Source: Microbacterium nanhaiense
Lineage (GTDB): Bacteria; Actinomycetota; Actinomycetes; Actinomycetales; Microbacteriaceae
Reading direction: 5' to 3'
DNA: 64,000 nt
Assembly: GCF_014646015.1 (NCBI RefSeq)
Contig: NZ_BMMQ01000003.1
Location: forward strand, 62,001-126,000
In this document: positions 45,648 through 53,386 of the stretch, piece after piece
Position numbering within the stretch: position 1 is the stretch's first letter
How the letters are laid out: each line of letters begins with the position of its first letter
Made by a program: the position numbers and the translations under genes
Notes under the pieces: model-generated
Database searches by the model: none
Told to the model about the DNA's origin: nothing
Seen by the model: only the letters and a program-made list of their open reading frames with translations

Positions 45648-46195
45648 CCCGGCCCGATGACGGAATCACTCTCGGCAGAGCCACTCGTGGGGACGCGACG
45701 AGTTCGCCCGACCGAGCGTCCGCGCGAAGCCGATTGCTGCGGTTCCTACTCGCAGTAGGTGTCGCAGCGGTCGCCGTCTGGGTCGACCAAGGCACGAAGG
45801 CACTCGCCCTTGCACGGCTCAGCGAGGCCGACCGAGTCCCCATCCTCGGAGACTGGCTCGGGCTGCAGCTCGCGTTCAACCCTGGCACCGTGATGTCTCT
45901 CGGCGCCGACGCGACCTGGCTCCTGACCGTCTTGGCCGCTGCCGCATCCATCGCGCTGCTCATCGCCGCGACGCGCGCCCGAACGGCTGGGTGGGCGATC
46001 GCGATCGGACTCCTGTGGGGAGGCGCGGTTGGCAACCTGCTGGACCGCTTGCTCGCTCCGCCCGGATTCGGTCGCGGTCACGTCACCGACTTCCTGGCCT
46101 ACGGCAACCTCTTCATCGGCAACCTTGCCGACGTCATCCTCGGCGTCGGCGTGGGACTTGGCTTGTTGCTCTATCTCCGGAAAGCGAACACATGA
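45644..46195 (+). CDS. lspA: signal peptidase II-like protein
   Basis: A 183-aa protein with four membrane helices and both catalytic Asp motifs of LspA: GGAVGNLLDRLL (first Asp) and FIGNLADVIL (second Asp). The NPGTVMSLG loop replaces the usual N.GAAFS. LspA cleaves lipoprotein signal peptides; extra copies occur in metal-resistance operons (for example next to pbr/cad genes). Here it overlaps the ATPase and cadD genes by 4 nt each. Confidence 0.9.
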   Translation: MTRPDDGITLGRATRGDATSSPDRASARSRLLRFLLAVGVAAVAVWVDQGTKALALARLSEADRVPILGDWLGLQLAFNPGTVMSLGADATWLLTVLAAAASIALLIAATRARTAGWAIAIGLLWGGAVGNLLDRLLAPPGFGRGHVTDFLAYGNLFIGNLADVILGVGVGLGLLLYLRKANT

Positions 46196-46791
46196 TTCTC
46201 TCTGTCCTCCAAGCGATCGGTCTGTTCCTAGCCACGAACATCGACGACATCATCGTGTTGTCCCTATTCTTCGCCCGCGGCGCGGGGCAACGCGGCACGA
46301 CAACTCGAATCCTGGCGGGTCAGTACCTGGGATTCGTCGGCATTCTCGGCGCTGCCGTACTCGTTTCCCTCGGCGCCGGAGCCTTCCTTCCGCCCGAGGT
46401 CATTCCATACTTCGGCCTCATCCCGCTGGCGTTAGGACTATGGGCAGCTTGGCAAGCATGGCGCCGCCGGCACGACGATGATGACGATGAGGCGAAGATC
46501 GAAGGCAAGAAGGTTGCTGTCTGGGCCGTAGCTGGGGTCACCTTCGCTAACGGCGGTGACAACATCGGCGTCTACGTCCCCGTTTTCCTCAACGTCGGAC
46601 CCGCGGCGGTGGTCGCATACTGCGTCGTGTTCCTCGCGCTCGTTGCTGTGCTCGTCATCGTGGCCAAGTTCATCGCCACGCGACGTCCGGTCGCCGAGAT
46701 CTTGGAACGTTGGGAACACGTCCTGTTCCCTCTCGTCCTCATCGGGCTCGGTGTATTCATCCTGATCAGCGGAGGAGCATTCGGGCTCTGA
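46192..46791 (+). CDS. cadD: CadD-type cadmium resistance transporter
   Basis: The CadD signature is clear: IGLFLATNIDDIIVLSLFFA at the start and GVTFANGGDNIGVYVPVF in the second half. There are several membrane helices and a His/Asp-rich cytosolic loop (RRRHDDDDDEAKIEGKK) that could capture metal. CadD exports or sequesters Cd(II). At 199 aa it is full length. It ends the operon, overlapping lspA by 4 nt. Confidence 0.9.
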   Translation: MILSVLQAIGLFLATNIDDIIVLSLFFARGAGQRGTTTRILAGQYLGFVGILGAAVLVSLGAGAFLPPEVIPYFGLIPLALGLWAAWQAWRRRHDDDDDEAKIEGKKVAVWAVAGVTFANGGDNIGVYVPVFLNVGPAAVVAYCVVFLALVAVLVIVAKFIATRRPVAEILERWEHVLFPLVLIGLGVFILISGGAFGL

Positions 46792-46826
46792 GACCGCGCA
46801 ACGCCGTCAAACAGGCTGACTGCCCC

Positions 46827-46852
46827 CTGCCGTAAACGATCGTTTTCGGCAG
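46827..46852. repeat. palindromic element, right copy
   Basis: CTGCCGTAAACGATCGTTTTCGGCAG has 13-bp arms with one mismatch pair and the same AAACGATCGTTT core as 36269-36290. It lies 35 bp after cadD. The surrounding 260 bp carry no convincing gene. Confidence 0.65.
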
Positions 46853-47030
46853 CTGCATAGAAGTCGACGGCCAGGTGTACGACACGCCGAGGATTGACCC
46901 ACCGAAACCGCCTGCCGAAACCGATTCGCGCCAAAAGTCTGACGTCTCCCTTTTGGCGAGCTCACGGAACTCTACGGGAGGACACGGCACGGACTCTTAG
47001 GCCTCAGTTCGTGCTCACCTCGGCCTCCAG

Positions 47031-47050
47031 CCGTGTCCGTTTGGGGATCG
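47031..47050. repeat. 20-bp direct repeat, left copy
   Basis: CCGTGTCCGTTTGGGGATCG matches 47841-47860 (CCGTGTCCGTTTAGGGGTCG) at 18 of 20 bases in direct orientation. The two frame the Abi-like gene. Confidence 0.65.
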
Positions 47051-47052
47051 AT

Positions 47053-47712
47053 CTATGGCCGCTCAAAAACGATGGCGGTGACATCTTCCATGGCGCGTAC
47101 CCAATCTGAGGTGCTGCGGTTGCGGAGTTCGATTAGGTCGAGAGTGCGTGTGAGGTCGTCGAGGAGGTTCCGTGTGAACACTGGCTCGTGGTGAGCAAGC
47201 CGGTTGCGGAGGTTGCGGAGGATGTCGAGGTCTTGGTAAATCCGGCTGCGCAGACTTGCTGCGGGCATGCTCGCCGCTGCGTAGGGAAACGCCCACGCGA
47301 TATGGGGTTCCCAAAGGCGGACATCGTTACGCCCAGTGAAGAGCTTCTGCCAGAACACGAACTTCAGTTCAGCGATCACCTTGCCGGTCGTCCCGTTCCA
47401 GTGGCGGGTGTTCAGCAGGTCCCGACGCGGGTTGTATCGACCCGTATTCGGCAAGCTGGCTTCAAACGTCGTGTTCCAGGGCCAGCGGGGTCCGTACACG
47501 CGCTCGAGTACGTCCGCTGCTGCATTGCGTGTGGAGATCTCTGCGAAATGCGCGGGGAGCATGAAGGCTGCAGACACCCGGGCGTTCCAGCCGTAGAGCT
47601 CCACTGCCTTGACGGTGTCCCCACCGGTCGCCGCAACGTAGGTGCTGGAGCGTGGCGCGCTGAGGGTCGCGCGGATCTCGACGTCGTCGGGCGGGCTGGC
47701 AGCGGGCACCAT
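47053..47712 (-). CDS. Abi-like protein
   Basis: The 219-aa protein shows the pattern of the Abi (abortive infection-like) family: LSAPRSSTYVAATGGDTVKA, ELYGWNARVSAAFMLPAHFA with EISTRNAAAD, and near the end ILRNLRNRLAHHEPVFTRNL, where RNRLAHHE resembles the HEPN RNase R-x4-6-H site. It may act as an RNase toxin in phage defence. ATG 47712 is preferred; an upstream open frame would run through a strong hairpin. It lies alone between direct repeats next to a resolvase gene. Confidence 0.75.
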   Translation of the reverse strand: MVPAASPPDDVEIRATLSAPRSSTYVAATGGDTVKAVELYGWNARVSAAFMLPAHFAEISTRNAAADVLERVYGPRWPWNTTFEASLPNTGRYNPRRDLLNTRHWNGTTGKVIAELKFVFWQKLFTGRNDVRLWEPHIAWAFPYAAASMPAASLRSRIYQDLDILRNLRNRLAHHEPVFTRNLLDDLTRTLDLIELRNRSTSDWVRAMEDVTAIVFERP

Positions 47713-47785
47713 CTCAATGTACAATGGGCCGTACGCGTCGCGGGACTTGCGGGCTTCGGCCTCCCCCCGCGGACACACGAAATTT

Positions 47786-47814
47786 GAAGGCCCCGTCATA
47801 TTGGCGGGGCCTTC
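47786..47814. terminator. terminator-like hairpin upstream of the Abi-like gene
   Basis: GAAGGCCCCG (47786-47795) pairs perfectly with CGGGGCCTTC (47805-47814) over a 9-base loop. On the minus strand it is followed by AAATTT. It could insulate the Abi-like gene from upstream transcription. Confidence 0.55.
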
Positions 47815-47840
47815 TTCGTGCCACTCGGCTTACTATCCCA

Positions 47841-47860
47841 CCGTGTCCGTTTAGGGGTCG
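47841..47860. repeat. 20-bp direct repeat, right copy
   Basis: CCGTGTCCGTTTAGGGGTCG, partner of 47031-47050, located about 130 bp upstream of the resolvase gene. It may be part of a recombination site used by that enzyme. Confidence 0.65.
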
Positions 47861-47988
47861 TCCACCGGTACAGGTGCGGACCATCCGGGTGAACGACCAG
47901 AACCCAGCAACTACCTAAGCCTTCGATTCCCGTAAGACTGTCCCGCAAAAATGCCCGGTGAAGGTGCCCTAAACGCTACAGTCGCCGC

Positions 47989-48570
47989 ATGCTTGTCGGA
48001 TACGCCCGCGTCTCAACCTCTGGGCAGGACCTCGCCGCGCAGCGGGACGGCCTCCACTCGCTCGGCGTCGATCCCGAGAACGTGCACGTCGACCACGGCA
48101 TGACCGGAACGAACCGTGAACGCCCGGGGCTCCGCGAAGCGCTTGCCGCGGTCCGCAAAGGTGACGTCCTGGTCGTCACCAAGCTCGATCGCCTCGCAAG
48201 ATCACTCCCCGACGCTCGTGATATCGCCGACGAGCTGACGCGCAAGGGCGTGACGTTGAACCTCGGAGGTTCCGTCTACGACCCAACCGATCCCGTTGGG
48301 CGACTGCTGTTCAACGTCCTCGGGATGGTCGCGGAGTTCGAAGCCGACCTCATCCGTGCCCGCACGCGCGAGGGGATGGCGATCGCTAAGGCCGCGGGCA
48401 AGCTCCGCGGAAAGAAGCCCAAGCTCTCCGTCTCACAGGAGAAGCACCTGGTCGCGCTGCACCGTGCCGGCACGCACACCACGAGCGAAATCGCCGAGCT
48501 CTTCGGTGTCGCCCGCTCAACCGTGTACCGAGCGATCCAGCGCGGCGGAGCGAACCCACCCGCCGCCTGA
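47989..48570 (+). CDS. small serine resolvase/invertase
   Basis: A 193-aa serine recombinase: MLVGYARVSTSGQDLAAQRD with catalytic Ser9, VVTKLDRLARSLPDARD, VGRLLFNVLGMVAEFEADLI and a C-terminal helix-turn-helix (SEIAELFGVARSTVYRAIQR). Size and order match Tn3-type resolvases or DNA invertases. No Tn3 transposase is nearby, so it may act on the repeats or palindromes around the cargo. It should be active; all motifs are intact. Confidence 0.92.
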   Translation: MLVGYARVSTSGQDLAAQRDGLHSLGVDPENVHVDHGMTGTNRERPGLREALAAVRKGDVLVVTKLDRLARSLPDARDIADELTRKGVTLNLGGSVYDPTDPVGRLLFNVLGMVAEFEADLIRARTREGMAIAKAAGKLRGKKPKLSVSQEKHLVALHRAGTHTTSEIAELFGVARSTVYRAIQRGGANPPAA

Positions 48571-48717
48571 CGACACCGAGCGAAGCGAGAAGGACGACAC
48601 CGAGCGAAGCTGCTCACATCGCTGGGCCCGAGCACGTCGCGGACAAAGGTGTCGGTGCTTCCCCGGGCTACCTCACCGCCGCACTGCACGCAGCCACCAA
48701 CGTGACTCCATCGTGAC
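48571..48717. other. non-coding stretch after the resolvase
   Basis: The motif GACGACACCGAGCGAAGC occurs twice in tandem just after the resolvase stop (48571-48616). Nothing else is recognisable up to the large hairpin at 48718. Confidence 0.5.
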
Positions 48718-48761
48718 GAGTGTGTCGCTGTGCGATCTGAACATCGCACAGCGACACACTC
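48718..48761. repeat. perfect 19-bp inverted repeat
   Basis: GAGTGTGTCGCTGTGCGAT (48718-48736) is repeated exactly in inverse at 48743-48761 around CTGAAC. It may be two abutting IS ends left by a deletion, or a strong hairpin. No coding frame crosses it convincingly. Confidence 0.8.
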
Positions 48762-48776
48762 GACGAGATCGTAGTC

Positions 48777-48870
48777 TCAGGCGGGGAGCTTAGAGGCCAG
48801 GACGTCCAACTTCTCGATCGTGGGTTCGCTGAACAGTTTGCCGGCCAGAATCGCGGGTCACCCCCCCCGC
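48777..48870 (-). pseudogene. C-terminal fragment of an unknown gene
   Basis: A minus-strand frame reads PAILAGKLFSEPTIEKLDVL followed by ASKLPA and a stop, with natural codon use, but has no start: it is cut at 48871 by the IS end. The source family is not recognised. It is bounded by the inverted repeat on the other side. Confidence 0.4.
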
Positions 48871-48873
48871 GAT

Positions 48874-48889
48874 TGGGAGACACGCCCTA
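48874..48889. mobile_element. isolated terminal repeat of the IS5-type element
   Basis: TGGGAGACACGCCC followed by TA is identical to the IS5-type end at 27408-27421 and, one base further out, to the other end of that IS. No transposase is attached. The TAG created here is the stop codon of the SCO6880-like gene. Confidence 0.8.
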
Positions 48890-50356
48890 GACACGCCGAC
48901 ATAGCGGCAGCGCGGCGGCGGTGAACGCGGCGGCTTGCTGGCCGACGAGGAGTCGGGTTTCGCAGGAGGCTTGGATCGCTGCCTGCTCGATCGCTGCGAC
49001 GGTGGCGTCGAGTTCCTCGATGGTGGGTGCGGAGACGGCGATGAGGCCCGTGTAGCGGAGGATGCCGTGGCCTGCGGTGAGGTCGGCTTCTTGCTGGAGC
49101 ACGTCGTGGTACTCGGCGGTCTGGGAGGCGTCCTCGATCTGGCCGATCTTCGCCCGCTGTGCCTGGTCGGAGATGTGCTCGACCTTCTTCTTACGGATGT
49201 CGCGAGCAGCGGCATCGGAGCGCATCGGCGTGAAGATCAACGAGAACGAACGTTGGATGCCGGTGGACAGCAACACCGGCGACAGGAACCCCGGATACAC
49301 CAGTGATCGCGGCCACTCGCTGACCCAGAGCACCGCATGGTGAGCGGAGTCGGTGCGCAGCCTGCCCCAGGTCTCAGTGACTGCAACCGGCCCTGCGGTC
49401 GCGAGGGGCTGGCCGAGCCTGCCGTGGCGTTCGAGGGTGGCAGCGATCGCGGGGTCATAGGCGGAGCGCAGCATCACCGCGATCTGCCCCGGCGTCAGCC
49501 AGCCCGACGGCGACAGATCGGCAGAGCGGAGCGCGGTAACGAGGGTGTTCATCTCCTGCCGCAGCACGGCGGCAGCACCACGAATCCCGCCTCCCGCAGT
49601 CCTGATCTGCCGGGCACTGGTCCTCATGTCGAGTGACAAAGAGAGCGTGGTCGCGTGGCGTTCGCCGGCGGGTCCAGCGCGGTCGATGAGTTCGGCGTAG
49701 GTGTCGGCCGCCCATGATCCGTCCGGGGTGCCGTGGGTGGCCCACCATTCGGCCAGTCCGGTGCCAGAGTCCGGCAGCGTGCGCTCCAAGACCTGAAGCG
49801 TGGCGATCCGCCCGGAGCGGCAGACGGTTGCGAGCACGCGGCCCCAGGAGCCGACGCGGCGTTCCTGCTCGCCGGGATCGAGGAGCACGAACGCGGGATG
49901 GGTGACCTCGCACACCACGGTCAACGTGGCCGCGTGGGGGTCGTGGATCATCCCGGCTCCGGTGTCGGGGTCGGTGTATTCACGCAGTCGCGCCATGTCG
50001 CCGGGCAGCGCGAGGGTGCCGACGGGACGCGGGACGACGATCCTGCGCCGGTACAGCAGTTGCCCGCCGGTGGCGCGCCACAGCCACCAGCAGGCGATGG
50101 GCAGCCACTCCACGATGGGCCTGCCCGCGATCGGTATCCAGGTCAGCGCGGCGGCGAGTACCCAGACGGGGGCGGTGTAGGCGAGCAGCATCCCGCCGCC
50201 TGCGTAGAACGCGCCGATGAGCGTGGCTCCGCCGATGGCGAGCGTGATGAGCTGGGGCAGCGACAGGCCGAGGAGGACACCGCGGCGGGTGAGTCGGGAG
50301 AACTTCACCGGCACGAGTTCGCCCGCGGTGGGCCGGTCGTGGTTCGTGCTGCTCAT
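48887..50356 (-). CDS. SCO6880-like type IV secretion protein
   Basis: A 489-aa protein with two membrane helices near the start (about residues 25-70, LPQLITLAIGGATLIGAFYA). A large cytosolic part has RLREYTDPDTGAGMIHDP, LAEWWATHGTPDGSWAADTY, and a helical end (ELDATVAAIEQAAIQASCET, TAAALPLCRRV). This matches actinobacterial SCO6880-family proteins, which act with the VirB4-like ATPase, as the N-terminal VirB4 half does elsewhere. Its last codons run into an IS end, so a few native residues may be lost. Confidence 0.85.
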   Translation of the reverse strand: MSSTNHDRPTAGELVPVKFSRLTRRGVLLGLSLPQLITLAIGGATLIGAFYAGGGMLLAYTAPVWVLAAALTWIPIAGRPIVEWLPIACWWLWRATGGQLLYRRRIVVPRPVGTLALPGDMARLREYTDPDTGAGMIHDPHAATLTVVCEVTHPAFVLLDPGEQERRVGSWGRVLATVCRSGRIATLQVLERTLPDSGTGLAEWWATHGTPDGSWAADTYAELIDRAGPAGERHATTLSLSLDMRTSARQIRTAGGGIRGAAAVLRQEMNTLVTALRSADLSPSGWLTPGQIAVMLRSAYDPAIAATLERHGRLGQPLATAGPVAVTETWGRLRTDSAHHAVLWVSEWPRSLVYPGFLSPVLLSTGIQRSFSLIFTPMRSDAAARDIRKKKVEHISDQAQRAKIGQIEDASQTAEYHDVLQQEADLTAGHGILRYTGLIAVSAPTIEELDATVAAIEQAAIQASCETRLLVGQQAAAFTAAALPLCRRV

Positions 50357-50359
50357 CGT

Positions 50360-51727
50360 CTACTCCTTCGGTTGGCGTGGCGCGGGCGGTGGTGGCTGCT
50401 TAGGCGGCGGTGACGTGTCGGTGCTCGGCGGTCGTGGTGCCGGGCTCGACGGCGGTGCCGCAGGCGATGCGGCGGGCGGTGGCGGTGTTTGCGCTGCCGC
50501 ATCGGCGGCGTGCTCGCCCTGGGCTCCCAACGCGGTTCCAGCCTTCGGCCCGGCGGTCGCGGCGCCCTTGGCGACACTCGCCCCAACCACGACGCCGGCC
50601 GCGACGGGACCGGCGGCCGCGGCACTGCCTCCGCTTGCCGCAGCTCCTCCGCCGGCGGCCCCTCCGCCACTCGCGGCGGGTGCCGGGGCCTTCGGCGGTG
50701 GCGGTGCGCTACTTCCTCCGCCGGAGCCTCCGCCCGCGTTCCTGCTGCTGCTGGTTCCGTCGAGCACCTTCTTCGGGTCGCCGCCACCTTGTGGCTTGGC
50801 CGGGACGGGGATCGGGCGGTTGAGGGCGCTCTTGGCGTCCTGCTCGGAGCCGATCGCGTGGTACATGTCGAACCCGACGAACGCGATGAACTTGTAGGTG
50901 AGATATGGGGCGAACGCGGCCATCGCCATCAGCACGATCCCCGCGATGGGGTCGCTTATCGAGGCGAGGTCGGCGTCGATCGGTGCGGAGACCTGGGTGA
51001 TCGCGACGAGGAACATCACGACGAGCACGAGCTTGGAGCAGATCAGCGCGACGACAAACATCGCCCACTTCCCGATCCAGCCTCGCGAGGCATCCCAGGA
51101 GGCACCGGAGAAGGCGAGCGGCGCGAACACAACCGCGACCAGCAGGAGCGCTTTCCTGACGAGGAGGGACAGCCACACGATCGCGGCGGCGGTGATAGCG
51201 AGGCCGGCCATGAAGATCGTGATGATCGCGCCCACGCCGGGAGCGGCGATGTTGATCCCGACCAGCCCTGCGGCGAGGAGGGTGATCTTGTCGCCCATCG
51301 ACTCAGTGGTTTCCCCGGCGGCCTGCACGATCCCGATGCACAACTGATCGACGACTTCCAGCAGCAGTGCCGTGAGCGTGACGACCACGAACGATCCGAG
51401 GACGGACTTCGCCAGGCCAAGCGCGGCTCGGGTGAGGGCGGTGGGGTCGCGTCGGATCAGGCCGGTGATGAGTTGGAGGCAGAAGAAGATCAGCATCACG
51501 AAGACCGCGATGCCGAACAGCAGGTTGTAGACGGCGATGTAGCCGGGCTTGGTGACATCTACCAGAGTCGTGGTGTCGAAGACCGACCAGACCGCCTCGA
51601 ACAGCCACCCGGCAGCGGCACCCATCGCCTGGGCGAGCCAGTCGAATGGGGCCGCGACCAGAGACGCGGCTCCTTCGCCGACGGCATCGCAGACCGAGGA
51701 GATCACGGGAACGTTGCACACGCCCAT
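50360..51727 (-). CDS. TrbL/VirB6-like polytopic membrane protein
   Basis: About 455 aa. The N-terminal two thirds hold several membrane helices (YNLLFGIAVFVMLIFFCLQL, LGSFVVVTLTALLLEVVDQL, AIITIFMAGLAITAAAIVWL, GIVLMAMAAFAPYLTYKFIA). The last third is a long Pro/Ala/Gly low-complexity tail. This is the usual look of the inner-membrane channel component (TrbL/VirB6) in Gram-positive conjugation systems. ATG 51727 (MGVCNVPVI) is preferred; GTG 51736 is close. It lies 3 nt upstream of the SCO6880-like gene. Confidence 0.85.
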   Translation of the reverse strand: MGVCNVPVISSVCDAVGEGAASLVAAPFDWLAQAMGAAAGWLFEAVWSVFDTTTLVDVTKPGYIAVYNLLFGIAVFVMLIFFCLQLITGLIRRDPTALTRAALGLAKSVLGSFVVVTLTALLLEVVDQLCIGIVQAAGETTESMGDKITLLAAGLVGINIAAPGVGAIITIFMAGLAITAAAIVWLSLLVRKALLLVAVVFAPLAFSGASWDASRGWIGKWAMFVVALICSKLVLVVMFLVAITQVSAPIDADLASISDPIAGIVLMAMAAFAPYLTYKFIAFVGFDMYHAIGSEQDAKSALNRPIPVPAKPQGGGDPKKVLDGTSSSRNAGGGSGGGSSAPPPPKAPAPAASGGGAAGGGAAASGGSAAAAGPVAAGVVVGASVAKGAATAGPKAGTALGAQGEHAADAAAQTPPPPAASPAAPPSSPAPRPPSTDTSPPPKQPPPPAPRQPKE

Positions 51728-51757
51728 CACGAACACCAGCTCTCGACGACAGGCGGG

Positions 51758-52078
51758 TCAGACGGACTGGCCGACGTTCCAGAAGAAGTTGATGAGCGTC
51801 ACGCTCGCGCCGCAGATCACCGCAGCGCCGCAGGAGACGAGGACGCCGATCTTCCCGCGCGAGGCGAGGTGCGGGTTGGACGAGTTCGCGCCGAAGCCCC
51901 ACACGATCGCGGACACGATCAAGGCGAGCACCGACAGGATCAGGCCGATGGTCATCACCGCGCCGACGATGGTGCGCAGCTGGTTGATCCCCGGCAGGCC
52001 GTTGGTGTTGGGGTCGATGTTGATGTCCATCGGCACCAGCAGCGGCGCGGACATGACGTTGGCGAGCAGATCGAACAC
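51758..52078 (-). CDS. DUF6112-like small membrane protein, copy 1
   Basis: A 106-aa protein with a polar N-terminus (PMDINIDPNTNGLPGINQLR) and two membrane helices (AVMTIGLILSVLALIVSAIV and VLVSCGAAVICGASVTLI), ending FFWNVGQSV. I recognise the pattern as DUF6112, the VirB2/pilin-like or small channel subunit of actinobacterial conjugation systems. GTG 52078 has AAGGAGA in front. A paralogue lies at 53114. Confidence 0.78.
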   Translation of the reverse strand: MFDLLANVMSAPLLVPMDINIDPNTNGLPGINQLRTIVGAVMTIGLILSVLALIVSAIVWGFGANSSNPHLASRGKIGVLVSCGAAVICGASVTLINFFWNVGQSV

Positions 52079-52137
52079 GGTAGGTCTCCTTGGCGACGGG
52101 CGGCCCGCCAACGGACTCGCAGACGGGGTACACGCCA

Positions 52138-52148
52138 CAGGTGCGCGC
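52138..52148 (-). promoter_or_regulatory. shared intergenic motif, copy 2
   Basis: Minus-strand GCGCGCACCTG, about 60 nt upstream of the first DUF6112-like gene; related to the copies at 19060, 55709 and 57643. Confidence 0.35.
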
Positions 52149-52241
52149 TCGTCGCCGTCCCCGTCGGTGGCCGCCCGTAGCCTTGGAGTATCTGTGCGTC
52201 GCTCGCCCGCACGGGACCGCCGGACGAGAGGTGCAAGGAAC

Positions 52242-53099
52242 ATGAGTCAGTACGGGGTGGATTACCTCCAGCGATTGCGTGCCGCTGTCGAGAAGTTCGA
52301 GGAAGCGTTCGACGCCTGGATGAGCACTCAGGTTGAGTCGGATCACATGTCGGCGCGCGGACTCTTTCCTACTGTGTGGACAAAGGAAGGCCAGGATCAG
52401 AGCGAGGTTCAACGGCTCGAACTCGGTGTCGCGGAGGCTGCTGGCCTGGCGGCGAGCGCTGTGTCAGTGACCGGCGCCTACATTGGGATCGCTGGTCTCG
52501 GAGCGATCGACCCGATCTCCAACTGGTCATTTATGTCTGCGCCCAAGGCCCCCATCGCGCCTCGGAATATTCGGACTACGACCGCCAACGTCAAGGGCAG
52601 GCTCGACGCGATGATCGTCGACGCCGAGTCACGTACGGACTCTGACCTTCCGACCTTCGCTCCCGCACAGTTTCACCCCGTGGTCTGGGCTGGTGCTTCC
52701 GCCCATTGGACGACGCATCAGTACCGAGTTGCAGTTCGTGAAGCGACCGAAGGCCTCACGGTCCACTGGAAGGAACGTCTCGGCCGGAACGATGTCGATG
52801 ACACGGTCTTTTGGCAGCAGACGTTATCGCCGGGCGCTCCTGAACCGGGCAAGCCGAAGCTCACCTGGCCGGGAGCGTCGGATGACAAGACGGTGAAGAG
52901 CATGCGCAGTGGTCTTGAACCGCTCGCTAAGGCCCTCAACGCGCTGGCCACTGGTCTGAACCTCACGGTCCGCAACGTGACGCGCACCGAACTGTCCGAG
53001 CAGGAAGCGATGGAGCGCCTCGCGGCATACAGTTACCTCGCGCGCCTGCTCGACCAGTGCGAGACAGCGAGCGCCGACGCGCAGGAATCGGACCGATGA
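52242..53099 (+). CDS. TIGR02391/Ymh-like protein on the opposite strand of the transfer operon
   Basis: The C-terminal half follows the TIGR02391 (Hypoth_Ymh) pattern: FHPVVWAGASAHWTTHQYRV, AVREATEGLTVHW, LEPLAKALNALATGLNLTVR and EAMERLAAYSYLARLLDQCE. In that family RNP..H is a HEPN-like site; here the stretch reads RNVTRTE, without the His. The first 130 residues are unrecognised, with helical parts (YLQRLRAAVEKFEEAFDAWM). Start ATG 52242 with AAGGAA. It is the only plus-strand gene inside the operon, so likely cargo such as a defence gene. Confidence 0.7.
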   Translation: MSQYGVDYLQRLRAAVEKFEEAFDAWMSTQVESDHMSARGLFPTVWTKEGQDQSEVQRLELGVAEAAGLAASAVSVTGAYIGIAGLGAIDPISNWSFMSAPKAPIAPRNIRTTTANVKGRLDAMIVDAESRTDSDLPTFAPAQFHPVVWAGASAHWTTHQYRVAVREATEGLTVHWKERLGRNDVDDTVFWQQTLSPGAPEPGKPKLTWPGASDDKTVKSMRSGLEPLAKALNALATGLNLTVRNVTRTELSEQEAMERLAAYSYLARLLDQCETASADAQESDR

Positions 53100-53113
53100 C
53101 CGCGACGCCGCAG

Positions 53114-53380
53114 CTACAATCTTGAACCGACTGTGAGTAGCCAGTTCATCCAGGCCACGCCGCCTCCGGCGAGGACGGCGGCGCCGACCGCGACGAGCAC
53201 TCCGATGCGGCCCTTGCTGGCTGTGGCGTAGTTGCCGTGGGCTGTCGCGATGGCCCACACGATCGCGGAGACGATCAGCATGAGGACGGCGACGATGAGG
53301 ACGAAGGTCAGGAGCGCGCCGACCACGGCGCGGAGGTCGCCGATGCCGCCGAGCCCGTCGAAGTCGGGGAAGACACCCAT
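53114..53380 (-). CDS. DUF6112-like small membrane protein, copy 2
   Basis: 88 aa: FDGLGGIGDLRAVVGALLTF, two membrane helices (VLIVAVLMLIVSAIVWAIAT and IGVLVAVGAAVLAGGGVAW), ending MNWLLTVGSRL. It is parallel to the gene at 51758 (similar SAIVW and SKGRIGVLV phrases), so the operon has two paralogues, now separated by the Ymh-like gene. It lies 6 nt after the wall-hydrolase gene. Confidence 0.78.
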   Translation of the reverse strand: MGVFPDFDGLGGIGDLRAVVGALLTFVLIVAVLMLIVSAIVWAIATAHGNYATASKGRIGVLVAVGAAVLAGGGVAWMNWLLTVGSRL

Positions 53381-53386
53381 CGTCGA

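Noticed and set aside
47989-48570. Complete Tn3-family transposon
   Set aside because: The resolvase is present, but no Tn3 transposase and no convincing 38-bp Tn3 terminal repeats were found.
26448-48889. Composite transposon bounded by the IS5-type element and its lone end
   Set aside because: The right side is only a terminal repeat without a transposase, so transposition as a unit cannot be claimed from the sequence.
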